A stretch of DNA of 64,000 nt from Streptomyces niveus (GCF_002009175.1 NZ_CP018047.1:3658001-3722000), one strand, 5' to 3'; counted from the stretch's first letter, positions 17,002 through 26,133 are shown. Translations and numbers: made by a program. The notes: generated from the letters alone by a model not told the origin.

Positions 17002-17586
17002 CTACTTGCTGACGGCGAAACGCATCAGGGCCTGCTCGTCCCCCTGCTTGATCTTCCCCGTCTCGTTGATCACCTGAAGCTTCCAGCCGGCGCCCTCACG
17101 CACCGCCTTGGCCACCAGGCACCCGTTGTCGTTGCTGAGCAGGCTCGGCCAGATGTCGGCGACCTGCTGGACGCTGCCGCCCGTCGCGTCGTACACCTTG
17201 AAGCTGATGTTGCGCGCGTTCTGGAAGGAGCTGCGCTTCTTGTACGCGGCGGCTATGAACACGATCGACGTGATGTTGCCCGGCACACGGGAGAACTCGA
17301 CGGTGACGGTCTCGTCGTCACCGTCCCCCTTGCCCGTCTGGTTGTCGCCGCTGTGCAGCAGCGAACCGTTCCCCATCGGGTCCAGGGAGTCCAGCCCGGC
17401 CAGCCGTACCGGATCCGCGCCCTGCACAGCTATCGCGATCAGGTCCAGGTCCGTGCCGGCCTTCTGCCGGAGCTTGCCGAGGACTCCCCCGCTGCTTCCC
17501 ACGGTCGGGTCCCAGGACACTCCGATGGACAGATGCGTCACCCCGTCCAGGTCGGCGGGACCGTCTTCCTTCGTCAGCGTGATCAT
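17002..17586 (-). CDS. TerD-family protein
   Basis: The 194-residue protein is of the TerD/TerE family, calcium-binding proteins linked to tellurite resistance and, in streptomycetes, to development and stress. Typical phrases are THLSIGVSWDP near 20, DLDLIAIAVQG near 50 and FSRVPGNITSIVFIAAAYKK near 105-125. The acidic segment GKGDGDDETVTV provides Ca-binding aspartates. The ATG at 17586 has AAGGA about 9 bases upstream. The upstream extension is spurious. It stands alone, without other ter genes. Confidence 0.88.
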   Translation of the reverse strand: MITLTKEDGPADLDGVTHLSIGVSWDPTVGSSGGVLGKLRQKAGTDLDLIAIAVQGADPVRLAGLDSLDPMGNGSLLHSGDNQTGKGDGDDETVTVEFSRVPGNITSIVFIAAAYKKRSSFQNARNISFKVYDATGGSVQQVADIWPSLLSNDNGCLVAKAVREGAGWKLQVINETGKIKQGDEQALMRFAVSK

Positions 17587-17704
17587 GCCTAATCCTTCTG
17601 ATGGCCGGAATAGTGCGATACCTGAAGTGTGCCTGGTGCCACGCACGCCCGGTCAACCAGGGCGCGGCCGGTGCCGCGAGGCGTTGGGCCCCAACGAGCG
17701 AGAT

Positions 17705-18943
17705 CTACAGGCGGATGACGACGAGGGCGATGTCGTCGCTGGAGCCGGCTGTGAGGTGGAGGCGTTCCAGGAGCGTGTCGGCCAGGGTCTCCGGGCTGAA
17801 GTCGGCGCAGGTGCCGAGTGCGTCGGTGAGGCGGGTCAGGCCCGTGTCGATGTCCTCGCCCCGGCGCTCGATCAGTCCGTCGGTGTAGAGGACGAGGGTG
17901 TCGCCGACCTCGTAGGTGACGCTGGCCTGGGGGCGGAGTACGTGCTCGATGCGGGCTCCGAGGGGCGGGTCGGTGGCCTTGTCGAGAAGCTCGGAGCTGC
18001 CGTCGCGGTGCAGCAGGACCGGCGGTGGGTGGCCGGCGCTGCTGTACATGATGAGGTTGCTGCGGGCGTCCACCATGGCCGTGACGGCGGTCGTGGCCAT
18101 GGCGCCGTCGAGGGAGCGGGCGTACAGGCCGAGGATCTCCAGAGCCTGGGCGGGGCCGGGAACGGTACGGCTGACGGCCGAGAGCGCGCTGCGGAGCATG
18201 CCCATGACGGTGGCGGCCTGGAGTCCGTGGCCGACCACATCGCCCACGGCGACGGCGAACCGGGAGTCGGAGAGATCGACCGTGTCGTACCAGTCCCCGC
18301 ACACATTGAGCGAACCGATGGCGGGGAGGTAGCGCACGGCGATGTTCGGGTGCCGGGCCAGGTCCGGCGAGTGCAGCATCGCCTCCTGGAGCGTGACCGC
18401 CACTTGCCTCTCCCGGCCGTGGGCGAGCCGCAGCTCCTCGTTCAGCCGTTGCAGCTCACGGGCGCGGGCGTACAGCTCGGCCTCCATGCCCTCCTCGCGC
18501 GGGGTCAGCTCCCCGCCGCCCTGGTTGCGGAAGCGCCGGGAGCGTACGAAGGCGGTGACGTCCTCGGCACGGTGAATGATGCACGTCACCTCGCCTTCCG
18601 AGTCGACCACGGGGGTGTTCACCGGGGACCACCAGTGCTCCGTGAACCGGCCGGCCCGCCGCGGATCCCGGACGTCGTAGCGCTGAAGCGCCATGGTGTC
18701 GGGCTCGCCGCTCGCCAGAACGCGGGCGAACGAGGCGGAGAGGTTCCTGACCCCGTCCGCGTCCGGGTCCTGGGGGTTGTCGGGGAACGCGTCGAAGATG
18801 TAGCGGCCGAGAAGCTGGTCCCGGCGGAGGGACGCAACACGCTGATAGGCGACATTGGCGTCGAGGATCACCAGCCGCGGGTCCAGGATCAGGTAGGGGC
18901 TGGGCAACGCCTCGAACAGAACGGCGTAGTCGATGTCCGGCAT
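17705..18943 (-). CDS. PAS-domain PP2C-type (SpoIIE-like) phosphatase
   Basis: This 412-residue protein has an N-terminal PAS domain (about 5-130, with YLILDPRLVILDANVAYQRV), a short coiled linker (about 150-190) and a C-terminal SpoIIE/RsbU phosphatase domain. Metal-binding aspartates lie in VCGDWYDTVDL, VAVGDVVGHGL and SSDDIALVV. Such proteins dephosphorylate anti-sigma-factor antagonists. No RsbW-like kinase or STAS antagonist lies in this window, so its partner is elsewhere. The ATG at 18943 has AGGAG 5-9 bases upstream. Confidence 0.9.
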   Translation of the reverse strand: MPDIDYAVLFEALPSPYLILDPRLVILDANVAYQRVASLRRDQLLGRYIFDAFPDNPQDPDADGVRNLSASFARVLASGEPDTMALQRYDVRDPRRAGRFTEHWWSPVNTPVVDSEGEVTCIIHRAEDVTAFVRSRRFRNQGGGELTPREEGMEAELYARARELQRLNEELRLAHGRERQVAVTLQEAMLHSPDLARHPNIAVRYLPAIGSLNVCGDWYDTVDLSDSRFAVAVGDVVGHGLQAATVMGMLRSALSAVSRTVPGPAQALEILGLYARSLDGAMATTAVTAMVDARSNLIMYSSAGHPPPVLLHRDGSSELLDKATDPPLGARIEHVLRPQASVTYEVGDTLVLYTDGLIERRGEDIDTGLTRLTDALGTCADFSPETLADTLLERLHLTAGSSDDIALVVIRL

Positions 18944-19002
18944 GATCGCTCCTGACCTGCCCGCTGCTCCCCTTCCCCCTTCCAAACTAAGGCCCATGCC
19001 GT

Positions 19003-19042
19003 CCGGCCACATCCGCGCCGGGCGAGGCACGGATGTGGCCGG
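19003..19042 (-). terminator. terminator hairpin
   Basis: A perfect 13-base stem (19003-19015 with 19030-19042, arm CCGGCCACATCCG) lies 38 bases beyond the stop of the exported-protein gene at 19080 and before the phosphatase start. Confidence 0.75.
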
Positions 19043-19079
19043 TGGGCCAACAAGGTCGAGTACCGAACACGCAGGGTGA

Positions 19080-19742
19080 TCAGTAGAGCTTGGCGACCGC
19101 GGTGCGGGTGCTGTTACGGAAGGGGCCGACCTCTTCGGAGAGCGTCCAGCCGAGGTGGCCGACCTCCAGGACGGTGACGGTGCGGCCGTCGCGGCCCACG
19201 GAGATCAGGTGCGCGTCGGCGGTGCCGGTCCCGGGGTGGGAGGTGTCGACGTTGTAGACGTCGGCGCCCTCCTCGACGGCGATGGCGCCGTGGTAGAACG
19301 CCTCGCCGATCGTGCCCGGGTACTGAACCGCGAGCCGGTCGAGGCAGCCGTCGATGCGCTGCTTCAGCTTGGTGGCCAGCGCCTTCGCCTTGGCCTCGGT
19401 GGCGGCGACGGTGGTGGTCTGGCGGCCGTTGGTGTCCAGGTCGGTACGGAAGTCCCGGTAGGAGGTGCCCGCCGCCGGGGCGACTCCTTCGGTGCATACG
19501 GAGCCGTACTCCGGCAGGCCCTGCCGTACCGCGTCGGCGACCCACGGGGTACTGGCGGCGGGCAGCTGCCCCGCGGAGAGGAACTTCGGCGCCGGGCCGG
19601 CCGCGGTGGCGGTGGCGAGTGAGGCGAGGGTCAGACCCGTCACCGCGGCGGTCAGTACGGCGGTGCGGATCGCGTTCGTTCCGGTGGTCCTGGACTTGGT
19701 CTCGGTCTTGGTCTCGGTCTCGGTCTTGGTCTGGGTCGTCAT
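19080..19742 (-). CDS. exported hypothetical protein
   Basis: The 220-residue protein has a TK/TE-repeat N terminus (MTTQTKTETETKTETKS), encoded by a repeated GTCTTGGTCTCG unit that could slip. A hydrophobic signal peptide (about 25-48, ending ATATAAG) follows. The mature domain has two cysteines, one in GSVCTEG and one in DGCLDRL, that may form a disulfide. No enzyme motif is seen. The start has GGGAG upstream. The gene is in line with the prepilin-like gene upstream but separated by 192 bases. Confidence 0.7.
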   Translation of the reverse strand: MTTQTKTETETKTETKSRTTGTNAIRTAVLTAAVTGLTLASLATATAAGPAPKFLSAGQLPAASTPWVADAVRQGLPEYGSVCTEGVAPAAGTSYRDFRTDLDTNGRQTTTVAATEAKAKALATKLKQRIDGCLDRLAVQYPGTIGEAFYHGAIAVEEGADVYNVDTSHPGTGTADAHLISVGRDGRTVTVLEVGHLGWTLSEEVGPFRNSTRTAVAKLY

Positions 19743-19934
19743 GGTCGGGCTCCCCGTCGGCAGTGCTGATGATCGTGATCGGCTGAACGATCACCAGCAT
19801 TGGCGGACCCGCCCTGACCAGGCAAGACACCGCCGCAGGTGTGGAACGCCCGGAACCGTTCCACCCCCGCTGACGTGCCGTCATATACGGGGAGTGGAAC
19901 GGTCCGTGGAACGCCGGGCACCTACCGGGGGCCG

Positions 19935-21578
19935 CTACGCGATCGGCTTGGTCTTGGTGCAGTTCGTCCACTCCACCCAGGGGCGCGCGCCACCGTTCTT
20001 CGGGCCGGTGGCGTACGACGGGTTGCCGGTGATCGTCTGGTTCTTCTCCTCGTGCGTGATGTCGATGCCGAAGAGCTTGAACCCCGCCGTCACCTGGCCG
20101 GCGGAGATCCCGAAGCCGATGCCGAGGGAGGCGTTCCACCAGTCGGTGTTGGCGTTGTAGTCGAGCCGCGACAGCTTGCCCTTGTCGTGCAGCAGACGCT
20201 CCAGCGGCCCCGCGTCGCTGCCCGGGACCTCCGCCGCGTCCGACGGAGTGGGCAGGACATCACTCGCGGGGAAGTCACCCCGGCCGCGCAGCCAGTCCTC
20301 GACCAGCTTGCTGTCGGCGTCGTTGTCCAAAGCGACCTCGGCCGACTCCGTGTGGATCTGCGACTTGATGTTGCCGCCACCACCACCCACGTCGATGGTC
20401 ACCGGCGTACCGGGAACATTGGCGCCCGCACCGACCTGGACACCGACACCCTCACCGTTCTCCTGGCTGGTCGTGATCACCAGCTTCTCGGGCCGGTGCT
20501 CCTTGCCGTCCTTCTCCTCCTGGTCGAACGTCGCCGCGTCGTACGTGACGGCCACCTGCTGCATCCGGGTCGCCTTGCCCTGGGCGAGCTCCCCGCCCTT
20601 GGCGTCGACGCTGAAGGTGTAGACGAAGGTGATCTTCCCGGCGTCGGGGCCGGTGTTGGCGCGCATGACCACGACGTCCTCGGTCATGCTGCCGCTGCCG
20701 AACTCACCGGAGATGTTGCCCAGATCGGTCGGCTTGCCGTCCTTGTCCTTGCCGCCCTTGCCCTTCGTGAAGCCCTTGCCGAAGCTCACACCGCCCGAGA
20801 CCTCGGTGCTGGTCTTGGTGATGTCGACGTCGGGGGCCTTCTCCGGCGGCAGATCGGGCTTCTTCTTGTTGGCGTGGTACCCGCAGATCATGCCGAGTTC
20901 GGAGGAACGGGGCCCGGCCGGACGCGAGTTGCACTCGCTCTGGGCCTTCAGATACTCGGTGAACTGCTTGGCGTCCTCCAGGTTCAGCTCAAGGTCCTTC
21001 TGCGAGTCGCCGGTCTTGTTGCCGTTGAACAGCCACTGACCGCCGCTGCCGCTGCCCTTCACATAGCTGCCGCTGAGCGAGGCGCTGCCGCCCCACTCCT
21101 TCAGCCCGGGGATACCGGCCGAGATGCTCGCGGTCACACCGCCTCCGGACTCGGTCACGCGTTCCAGGGTCACCGTGCCGTCGGACCACTGCTGGAGCTT
21201 GATCTGCTCGGAGCTGCTGATCTTGATGAAGAGAATCTGGACGACGACCGTGGTCTTGGTCTGATCCTGGGAGAGCAGGCACTTCGCGGGCTGGAATGGA
21301 TCGCCCGGCGGCGGTTGGGGCAGGGGCCCTCCGTCGTCCCCGCCGCCCCCGTCGTCGCCACCCCCGTTGCCGGAGTCGCAACCCTCGCCGCCGTCACCGG
21401 CGTTGACGATGCGGCACACCGCGTCCTTCAGCGCCACGGAAGTGTCGTCCGGGACCGTCAGAGCCAGGATCGCGCCGACGATCGCGGCGACGACACCTAT
21501 CAGCGCGACGTACTCGACACCACCCTGTCCCCGTTCGCCGCGCCGCGGAGCCCTGTGCGCGCACCGTGTGCCTGTCAT
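19935..21578 (-). CDS. large exported protein with prepilin-like N terminus
   Basis: This 547-residue protein starts with a basic leader followed by ERG then QGGVEYVALI and a 20-residue hydrophobic helix. That matches the type IV/Flp prepilin pattern: cleavage after Gly, Glu at +5, Tyr at +6. After a Gly/Asp/Pro-rich linker (about 60-95), the exported region is largely beta-strand-like and polar. It includes a Lys/Gly-rich GKGFTKGKGGKDKDGK stretch and ends WTNCTKTKPIA. Pilins are usually under 100 residues, so this may be a pilus-linked surface protein. No tad or pilD genes lie here. Start supported by GGAGGAG. Confidence 0.7.
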   Translation of the reverse strand: MTGTRCAHRAPRRGERGQGGVEYVALIGVVAAIVGAILALTVPDDTSVALKDAVCRIVNAGDGGEGCDSGNGGGDDGGGGDDGGPLPQPPPGDPFQPAKCLLSQDQTKTTVVVQILFIKISSSEQIKLQQWSDGTVTLERVTESGGGVTASISAGIPGLKEWGGSASLSGSYVKGSGSGGQWLFNGNKTGDSQKDLELNLEDAKQFTEYLKAQSECNSRPAGPRSSELGMICGYHANKKKPDLPPEKAPDVDITKTSTEVSGGVSFGKGFTKGKGGKDKDGKPTDLGNISGEFGSGSMTEDVVVMRANTGPDAGKITFVYTFSVDAKGGELAQGKATRMQQVAVTYDAATFDQEEKDGKEHRPEKLVITTSQENGEGVGVQVGAGANVPGTPVTIDVGGGGGNIKSQIHTESAEVALDNDADSKLVEDWLRGRGDFPASDVLPTPSDAAEVPGSDAGPLERLLHDKGKLSRLDYNANTDWWNASLGIGFGISAGQVTAGFKLFGIDITHEEKNQTITGNPSYATGPKNGGARPWVEWTNCTKTKPIA

Positions 21579-21860
21579 CCGGACTCCTCCATCCAGCTTT
21601 CCCGGCCTCCCCGCTCGGGAGATCTCCGGAGACTAGGGAGGGGGCCGGACCCAGTCGCAGGGCCTAGGGGCCCAGCCGTGGGCCCAGCTGAGCGCTCAGA
21701 TCGTTAACGGACGCGGAACACCGGCCATACGGGCCATGACTGCATGGGTACGGGCACAACCGGGCGCGCCCCGCGCCGGCGGGCCGGCCGTATCCGGGCT
21801 GCTTCAGGTAAGGGGCAAATGCGGTTGCTGACGGCATGCCGGGCACTTACGGTCGGCCGT

Positions 21861-22550
21861 ATGCCCGATGAATCGACGCGCGCGGCGCGGTTGTTGGATG
21901 CCCAGGCGAAGGCCGCCGAGCTGTTCGCGGAGATCGAGTCGCGCGGGCTGGTCGCGCCGGGGGCGGGTGAGCGGGCGGTCAGTGACTCGATCCGGGATCT
22001 GGCGAACGAGCTGTTCGGTACAACCCGGCACTGGCACAAGCGGATTGTGCGGTCGGGACCGCACACGCTGTTCCCGTACAAGGAGAATCCGCCGGACCGA
22101 GTCATCGGCGAGGACGACATCGTGTTCGCCGACTTCGGGCCCATCTTCGAGGAGTACGAGGCCGACTTCGGCCGCACCTTCGTACTCGGCGACGACCCGG
22201 TCAAACTGCGGCTGCGGGACGACCTGCCCGAGGTGTTCGCGGCCGGGCGCCGCTTCTTCGAGAGCGACCCGGACCTCACAGGGAAGCGGCTGTACGCGGA
22301 GGTCGAACGCCTGGCGGCCGACGCCGGCTGGGAGCTGGGCGGCTGGCACGCGGGTCACCTGGTGGGGGAGTTCCCGCACGAGACCATCGACGGCGCGGAC
22401 GTGGAGTCGTACATCGCGCCGGGGAACAGCACCCCGCTGCGCCGGACCGACAGGGCCGGGCGCCGCTGCCACTGGATCCTGGAGATCCATCTCGTGGACC
22501 CCGTACGGGAGTTCGGCGGCTTCTACGAGGAGCTGCTCGACCTCGGCTGA
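21861..22550 (+). CDS. M24-fold metallopeptidase-like protein
   Basis: This 229-residue protein has the pita-bread fold pattern of aminopeptidase P/methionine aminopeptidase. The usual metal ligands can be placed at FADFGPIFEEYEADFGRTF (two Asp), GWHAGHLVGEFPHE (His) and ILEIHLVDP (Glu), but the final Glu is not clear. It is shorter than Xaa-Pro peptidases and lacks their N-terminal domain, so it could be an M24 lyase or hydrolase acting on small substrates. The ATG has no obvious ribosome site and may be leaderless. The stop abuts the stop of the next, convergent gene. Confidence 0.75.
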   Translation: MPDESTRAARLLDAQAKAAELFAEIESRGLVAPGAGERAVSDSIRDLANELFGTTRHWHKRIVRSGPHTLFPYKENPPDRVIGEDDIVFADFGPIFEEYEADFGRTFVLGDDPVKLRLRDDLPEVFAAGRRFFESDPDLTGKRLYAEVERLAADAGWELGGWHAGHLVGEFPHETIDGADVESYIAPGNSTPLRRTDRAGRRCHWILEIHLVDPVREFGGFYEELLDLG

Positions 22551-23219
22551 TCACCCGTGGGCGCGGGCCTCGGCCGTGACCTTCAGCTCGCTCAGCCATC
22601 CCTCAAGACCCTGGCCGAGGATCTCGGTCGCGAGAGGGACGTTCGACTCGATCTGCTCACCGACGTGGGTCTCCTCGGTGCTCACGCGGACACCGCCCCT
22701 GACCTCGGTGAAGTTCCACACATGGACACCGCGGTCGATACGCAGTCCCTCACCGATCGCGGGGCCGGTCCAGCGGATGCAGGACTTGCGCTTGAGCTGC
22801 TCGACGGTCGAGGTGATCTCCAGGGTGGTGGCTGGGGTCGTGGGAGTCTGCGGCACCGGGGTCGTCCACCGGAACGCCGAACCCGCCCTGAAGGGGCCGT
22901 GGTCGAGGCGCTCGATGGTCGCGACGGGGGCCTGCCAGGACGGCCAGCGCTCGACGTCCGTCTGAATCTTCCAGATGGTGCTCAGCGGCGCGTCGATCAC
23001 GGTCGAGGTCCTGTACCGGATGAGGGCGTCCCGGTCGACGCCCTCCCCGCGGCAGGTGAGGGACTTGGCCGGGTGGTGCGGAGTGTGCGAGGCGTGCGGG
23101 GTGTACGGGGTGGCGCCGGCCGGCGCGACGGCGGTGCCGAGGACACCGAGGACGACGAGCGGTGCGGTGAACAGAGCGGCGCGGACGTTCGTCCTGCGGG
23201 TGCCGGCGGACGGGCTCAT
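22551..23219 (-). CDS. exported SRPBCC-fold protein
   Basis: The 222-residue protein has a signal peptide (about 12-37, ending APAGATP), a His-rich HASHTPHHP segment and an SRPBCC/START-like domain (about 60-215). The domain starts RYRTSTVIDAPLSTIWKIQTDVERWPSW. These helix-grip folds hold hydrophobic ligands and are usually cytoplasmic, so export is uncommon. The ATG at 23219 has AAGGAG about 8 bases upstream. Function unknown; a lipid or polyketide carrier outside the cell is possible. Confidence 0.75.
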   Translation of the reverse strand: MSPSAGTRRTNVRAALFTAPLVVLGVLGTAVAPAGATPYTPHASHTPHHPAKSLTCRGEGVDRDALIRYRTSTVIDAPLSTIWKIQTDVERWPSWQAPVATIERLDHGPFRAGSAFRWTTPVPQTPTTPATTLEITSTVEQLKRKSCIRWTGPAIGEGLRIDRGVHVWNFTEVRGGVRVSTEETHVGEQIESNVPLATEILGQGLEGWLSELKVTAEARAHG

Positions 23220-23380
23220 GAGGCCTTCTCCTTCTGCGAGTTGGTGGGGTGAGGCGGTGGGGTGCGGTGTCGCACTCCCCTTCGCCACCGCAGACGCTAG
23301 TCAGGAGTCGGAAGATTGGGCAGTGTCAGATTTTCTTCACGGGCTGCCGGACGCCTGTGTGGAGCGAGCGGACACGGAAA

Positions 23381-23421
23381 GGCCCGGCCCTCCCGCGCCG
23401 GTGCGCGGAGGGGGCCGGGCC
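23381..23421 (-). terminator. terminator hairpin
   Basis: A GC stem of at least 10 bases (GGCCCGGCCC at 23381-23390 with GGGCCGGGCC at 23412-23421), with further inner pairing, lies 11 bases beyond the stop of the TagC-like gene. Confidence 0.7.
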
Positions 23422-23431
23422 GCTGCGCTAC

Positions 23432-24502
23432 CTACCCGGCGAGGTCGCTCTTGTAGAAGACGGTCGCCTGGAACTCGTCAGGACTGACGGCGATCTTGCT
23501 GGAGAAGCCGAACGCGAGCCGCGGGCCGGCGGACGACCGCCAGATCGCCATTCCCTGAGGCTCACGGCCGGGCAGCGAATTGCCCGCGCCCGTCGGGAAC
23601 TTCTCGTTGTACTGCCCCCCTGTCTGGTTCATGTCGAGACGGACCAGATAGGACGGCTTGGCCGGGTCCGAGGGCTTCGCGGGCGGGCCGCCGTAGGAGA
23701 GGTACACGTACTGGCCGTACGAGGTCAGGCCCTGGAAGTGGTCGGATTCGGCGAGACCGAGCTGGGCGTTGGTCGGCAGGGCGCGCTTGGCGAGGACGGG
23801 AGTGTCGCCGTGAATGCCACCGGCGAGGACGTCGGAGAGGTTGAACAGCGCGAGTCGCCATGGACTCGTCGTTCCCATGTACCGGACGAGCAGCCGGTTC
23901 GTATAGGGATCGATCGACGGTCTCGGACAGTCCACGAAATCGGAGAGGCCGATATTGAATTCGGAGACGCCCGGACTGGTGTGGTAGTCGATCAGGCCCC
24001 CGTCCTTGTACTTGATGCGGCAGATCGTGTGGCTGTTGGGGGCGGTGTCGGGGTCCGGCTTCCGCCAGTCGCCCGCGAGCCACACGTACGGGGATCCGGA
24101 GGCATCCGGCTGGATCCCCATCGAGGAGCCGTGGTCGAACGAGTGGAGCGCCATGGAGCCCAGCACATTGCCGCTCAGGTCGGTCCTGCTGACCCAGAGG
24201 TCGCCGTTCGTGCTGCCGGGCTTGGTCTGCACGAAGTAGATGTGCCCGTGTACGTGGTCGAACGCGAAGGACTGCATCGCCCAGTAGGGCTGGTGAAGCG
24301 TTTTCCGTACGACGGGATCGCCGCCGGCTCCATCCAGCACGAAGTGCTGCGACGGGTCTACGTCCGCCTGCGCGGGGTCGGCCGCGAACAAGGAAAAGCC
24401 GCCGCTTGCTGCGGCGGCGGCTATTCCTGTGCCGGTACGGAGGAGCGTGCGACGGCTTACGGGATTCACTCCACCGGTTTGGGCATTTCCGCTCAAGTAC
24501 AT
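23432..24502 (-). CDS. exported TagC/phage-RBP-like beta-propeller protein (Tat substrate)
   Basis: This 356-residue protein has a twin-arginine signal (SRRTLLRTGTG, then an Ala-rich core ending PAQA). Repeated strands follow: WAMQSFAFDHVHGHIYFVQTK, GDLWVSRTDLSGNVLGSMALH, and GHGS/YVWLAGDWR-type turns. These match the beta-propeller shared by phage P68 receptor-binding protein and TagC-type teichoic-acid proteins. In streptomycetes such proteins are often annotated teichoic acid biosynthesis protein C, although polymer binding or hydrolysis is more likely. ATG at 24502 chosen; GTG at 24505 or 24469 are alternatives. No teichoic-acid genes lie nearby. Confidence 0.7.
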   Translation of the reverse strand: MYLSGNAQTGGVNPVSRRTLLRTGTGIAAAAASGGFSLFAADPAQADVDPSQHFVLDGAGGDPVVRKTLHQPYWAMQSFAFDHVHGHIYFVQTKPGSTNGDLWVSRTDLSGNVLGSMALHSFDHGSSMGIQPDASGSPYVWLAGDWRKPDPDTAPNSHTICRIKYKDGGLIDYHTSPGVSEFNIGLSDFVDCPRPSIDPYTNRLLVRYMGTTSPWRLALFNLSDVLAGGIHGDTPVLAKRALPTNAQLGLAESDHFQGLTSYGQYVYLSYGGPPAKPSDPAKPSYLVRLDMNQTGGQYNEKFPTGAGNSLPGREPQGMAIWRSSAGPRLAFGFSSKIAVSPDEFQATVFYKSDLAG

Positions 24503-24619
24503 CACCCTATTTGGTCGTTCGGCCGTTTTTATTGATCAACGATCAACCTAGCAACCCGGCCATGGGGTGTCGATATGCCGAACTCGGGGCGAGATGTACT
24601 CACTTCACTCCGTGACCGT

Positions 24620-25222
24620 TCAGCGGACCCGGTCGTAGACGAGAGCCAGCGTGCCGTGCTCGCCCGCGCTCTGGCTGACGAGCTCCCACTGCCCCGCCGG
24701 CAGGCCGTCGTCGAAGAGGCGCGGTCCGCCGCCGAGGAAGACCGGGAAGATGTTGAGGGCCAGCCGGTCGACCTTGTCGGCCGCCAGTAGCGCCTTGATG
24801 ACGCTCGCGCTGGAGAGCACGAGGATGTCGCCGCCCTCGGTCGCCTTGAGGTCGTCGGCCACCTCGGCGGCCGGCTTGTCGACGACCGTCGACCGCTCCC
24901 ACGGCGCCTCGCCGAGAGTCGATGAGAGGACCACCTTGTCGGCGTCGACGAGCCACTTGGCGAATCCCTCGTCGCGCGGGTCCGCGCCCTCCATACCGAT
25001 GACGGTGGGCCAGAAGCCCAGGAAACCCTCGGCATTGACCCGTCCCAGCAGGGCCGTCGTCGCCGGCTCCCAGAGGCTGGTCAGGTGGTCGCGGGCGACG
25101 TCACTCTGCGCGTACGGCATCACCCAGCGCATGTCGAGCGGGTTCTCCGGGGCGGCGTAGTGGCCGTCGAGGGAGAGGCTCATGTTGGTGACGATCCGGC
25201 GGCCCGTGGTCTGCTCGGTCAT
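24620..25222 (-). CDS. RibD C-terminal/dihydrofolate-reductase-like protein
   Basis: This 200-residue protein is of the RibD-C/DHFR-like family, common in actinobacteria next to ArsR-SRPBCC genes. It begins RRIVTNMSLSLDGHYAAPENPLDMRWV. It contains LLGRVNAEGFLGFWP (the substrate/cofactor region) and ends with VFLGGGPRLFDDGL, the glycine-rich NADPH segment. The substrate is unknown. Its ATG overlaps the stop of the upstream regulator as ATGA, so the two are co-translated and probably co-regulated. Confidence 0.88.
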   Translation of the reverse strand: MTEQTTGRRIVTNMSLSLDGHYAAPENPLDMRWVMPYAQSDVARDHLTSLWEPATTALLGRVNAEGFLGFWPTVIGMEGADPRDEGFAKWLVDADKVVLSSTLGEAPWERSTVVDKPAAEVADDLKATEGGDILVLSSASVIKALLAADKVDRLALNIFPVFLGGGPRLFDDGLPAGQWELVSQSAGEHGTLALVYDRVR

Positions 25223-26124
25223 TTCGCGCTCCTTGTGTCGTTGTCGTTGCGTACGTCGCTGTCGGTGCGTACGTCGGTGTCGGTGCGCGTGTCGCTGTCG
25301 TGGGCCTCAGCCGCGAGGACCGACGCGAGCTTGTCGAGGCTCTGGCCGAAGCCGATCTCGATGCCGGCGACGAAGTCCGCGGAGTCGACGGTGCTGTCGG
25401 TGACCCTGTAGCGGACTTCGAGATCCGTTCCGTTACCGGTCCCGGCGGGCCGGAGCCCGAAGTCGACGTGGGCGGTGAAGGCGGTGCCACCGTCCGGCAG
25501 CAGCGGCGAGAGCCGGTAGGCCAGGCGCTCACCGGGGCGTACGTCGTCGACGGTCCCTTCCGCCCGCCCGGCGACCGGCTCGGAGCCGTCGGTGTCCTCG
25601 GCGTCGCGGTACTCCTGGACGATCCGCCCGCCCGGTACTGCCTCGAAGACCAGTTCGGAGACCCGGAGGTCATCGGGCGTCCACCAGCGGGCGAGCAGCG
25701 AGGTCTCGGTCAGATGGCGCCAGACCCGCTCGGGCCTCCCGGTCAGCGACCGGCGGAACCCGAACGAACGGCCGTCGGCCCATCCCGGCTCCTCCGCCGC
25801 GAGCCGCTCGGCGTCGAGGCCGCGTCCGTAGCGCTCGTACGTCTCGCCGGGGCCACCGCTCCGGTCCGCGGTGTCGGCGAGCCCGTTGAGCGTCGCCGCC
25901 AGCTCCCGCAGCGCGGCGGACCGGAGCGCGTAGATACGGCGCTGCCCCGTGCGCCGGGAGATGACGACGTCCGCGCGCTCAAGGGTCTGGAGGTGCTTGG
26001 TCGTCTGCGGCTGGCGCGCCCCGGCGAGCTGGGCGAGAACACCGACCGAGCGGGGCCGCTCGGCCAGCAGGCTCACGAGCCGCCAGCGGGCCGGGTCGGC
26101 CAGTGCGATGAGGAGTGCGTCCAT
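25219..26124 (-). CDS. ArsR regulator fused to an SRPBCC (AHSA1) domain
   Basis: This 301-residue fusion has an N-terminal ArsR winged helix (about 1-85, with RPRSVGVLAQLAGARQPQTTKHLQTLERADVV). An AHSA1/SRPBCC domain (about 115-275) begins FRRSLTGRPERVWRHLTETSLLARWWTPDDL. There are no ArsR metal cysteines, so it is not a classic metal sensor. The SRPBCC part probably binds a hydrophobic ligand that alters DNA binding. The last 20 residues are a Thr/Asp repeat encoded by a repetitive sequence. The tandem operator just upstream suggests autoregulation together with the RibD-like gene. Confidence 0.88.
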   Translation of the reverse strand: MDALLIALADPARWRLVSLLAERPRSVGVLAQLAGARQPQTTKHLQTLERADVVISRRTGQRRIYALRSAALRELAATLNGLADTADRSGGPGETYERYGRGLDAERLAAEEPGWADGRSFGFRRSLTGRPERVWRHLTETSLLARWWTPDDLRVSELVFEAVPGGRIVQEYRDAEDTDGSEPVAGRAEGTVDDVRPGERLAYRLSPLLPDGGTAFTAHVDFGLRPAGTGNGTDLEVRYRVTDSTVDSADFVAGIEIGFGQSLDKLASVLAAEAHDSDTRTDTDVRTDSDVRNDNDTRSAK

Positions 26125-26133
26125 GGAGAGAAG

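Noticed and set aside
17682..17696. A 7-base-arm palindrome between TerD and phosphatase genes
   Set aside because: One-base centre leaves no loop, so it is not a terminator, and no regulator is evident.
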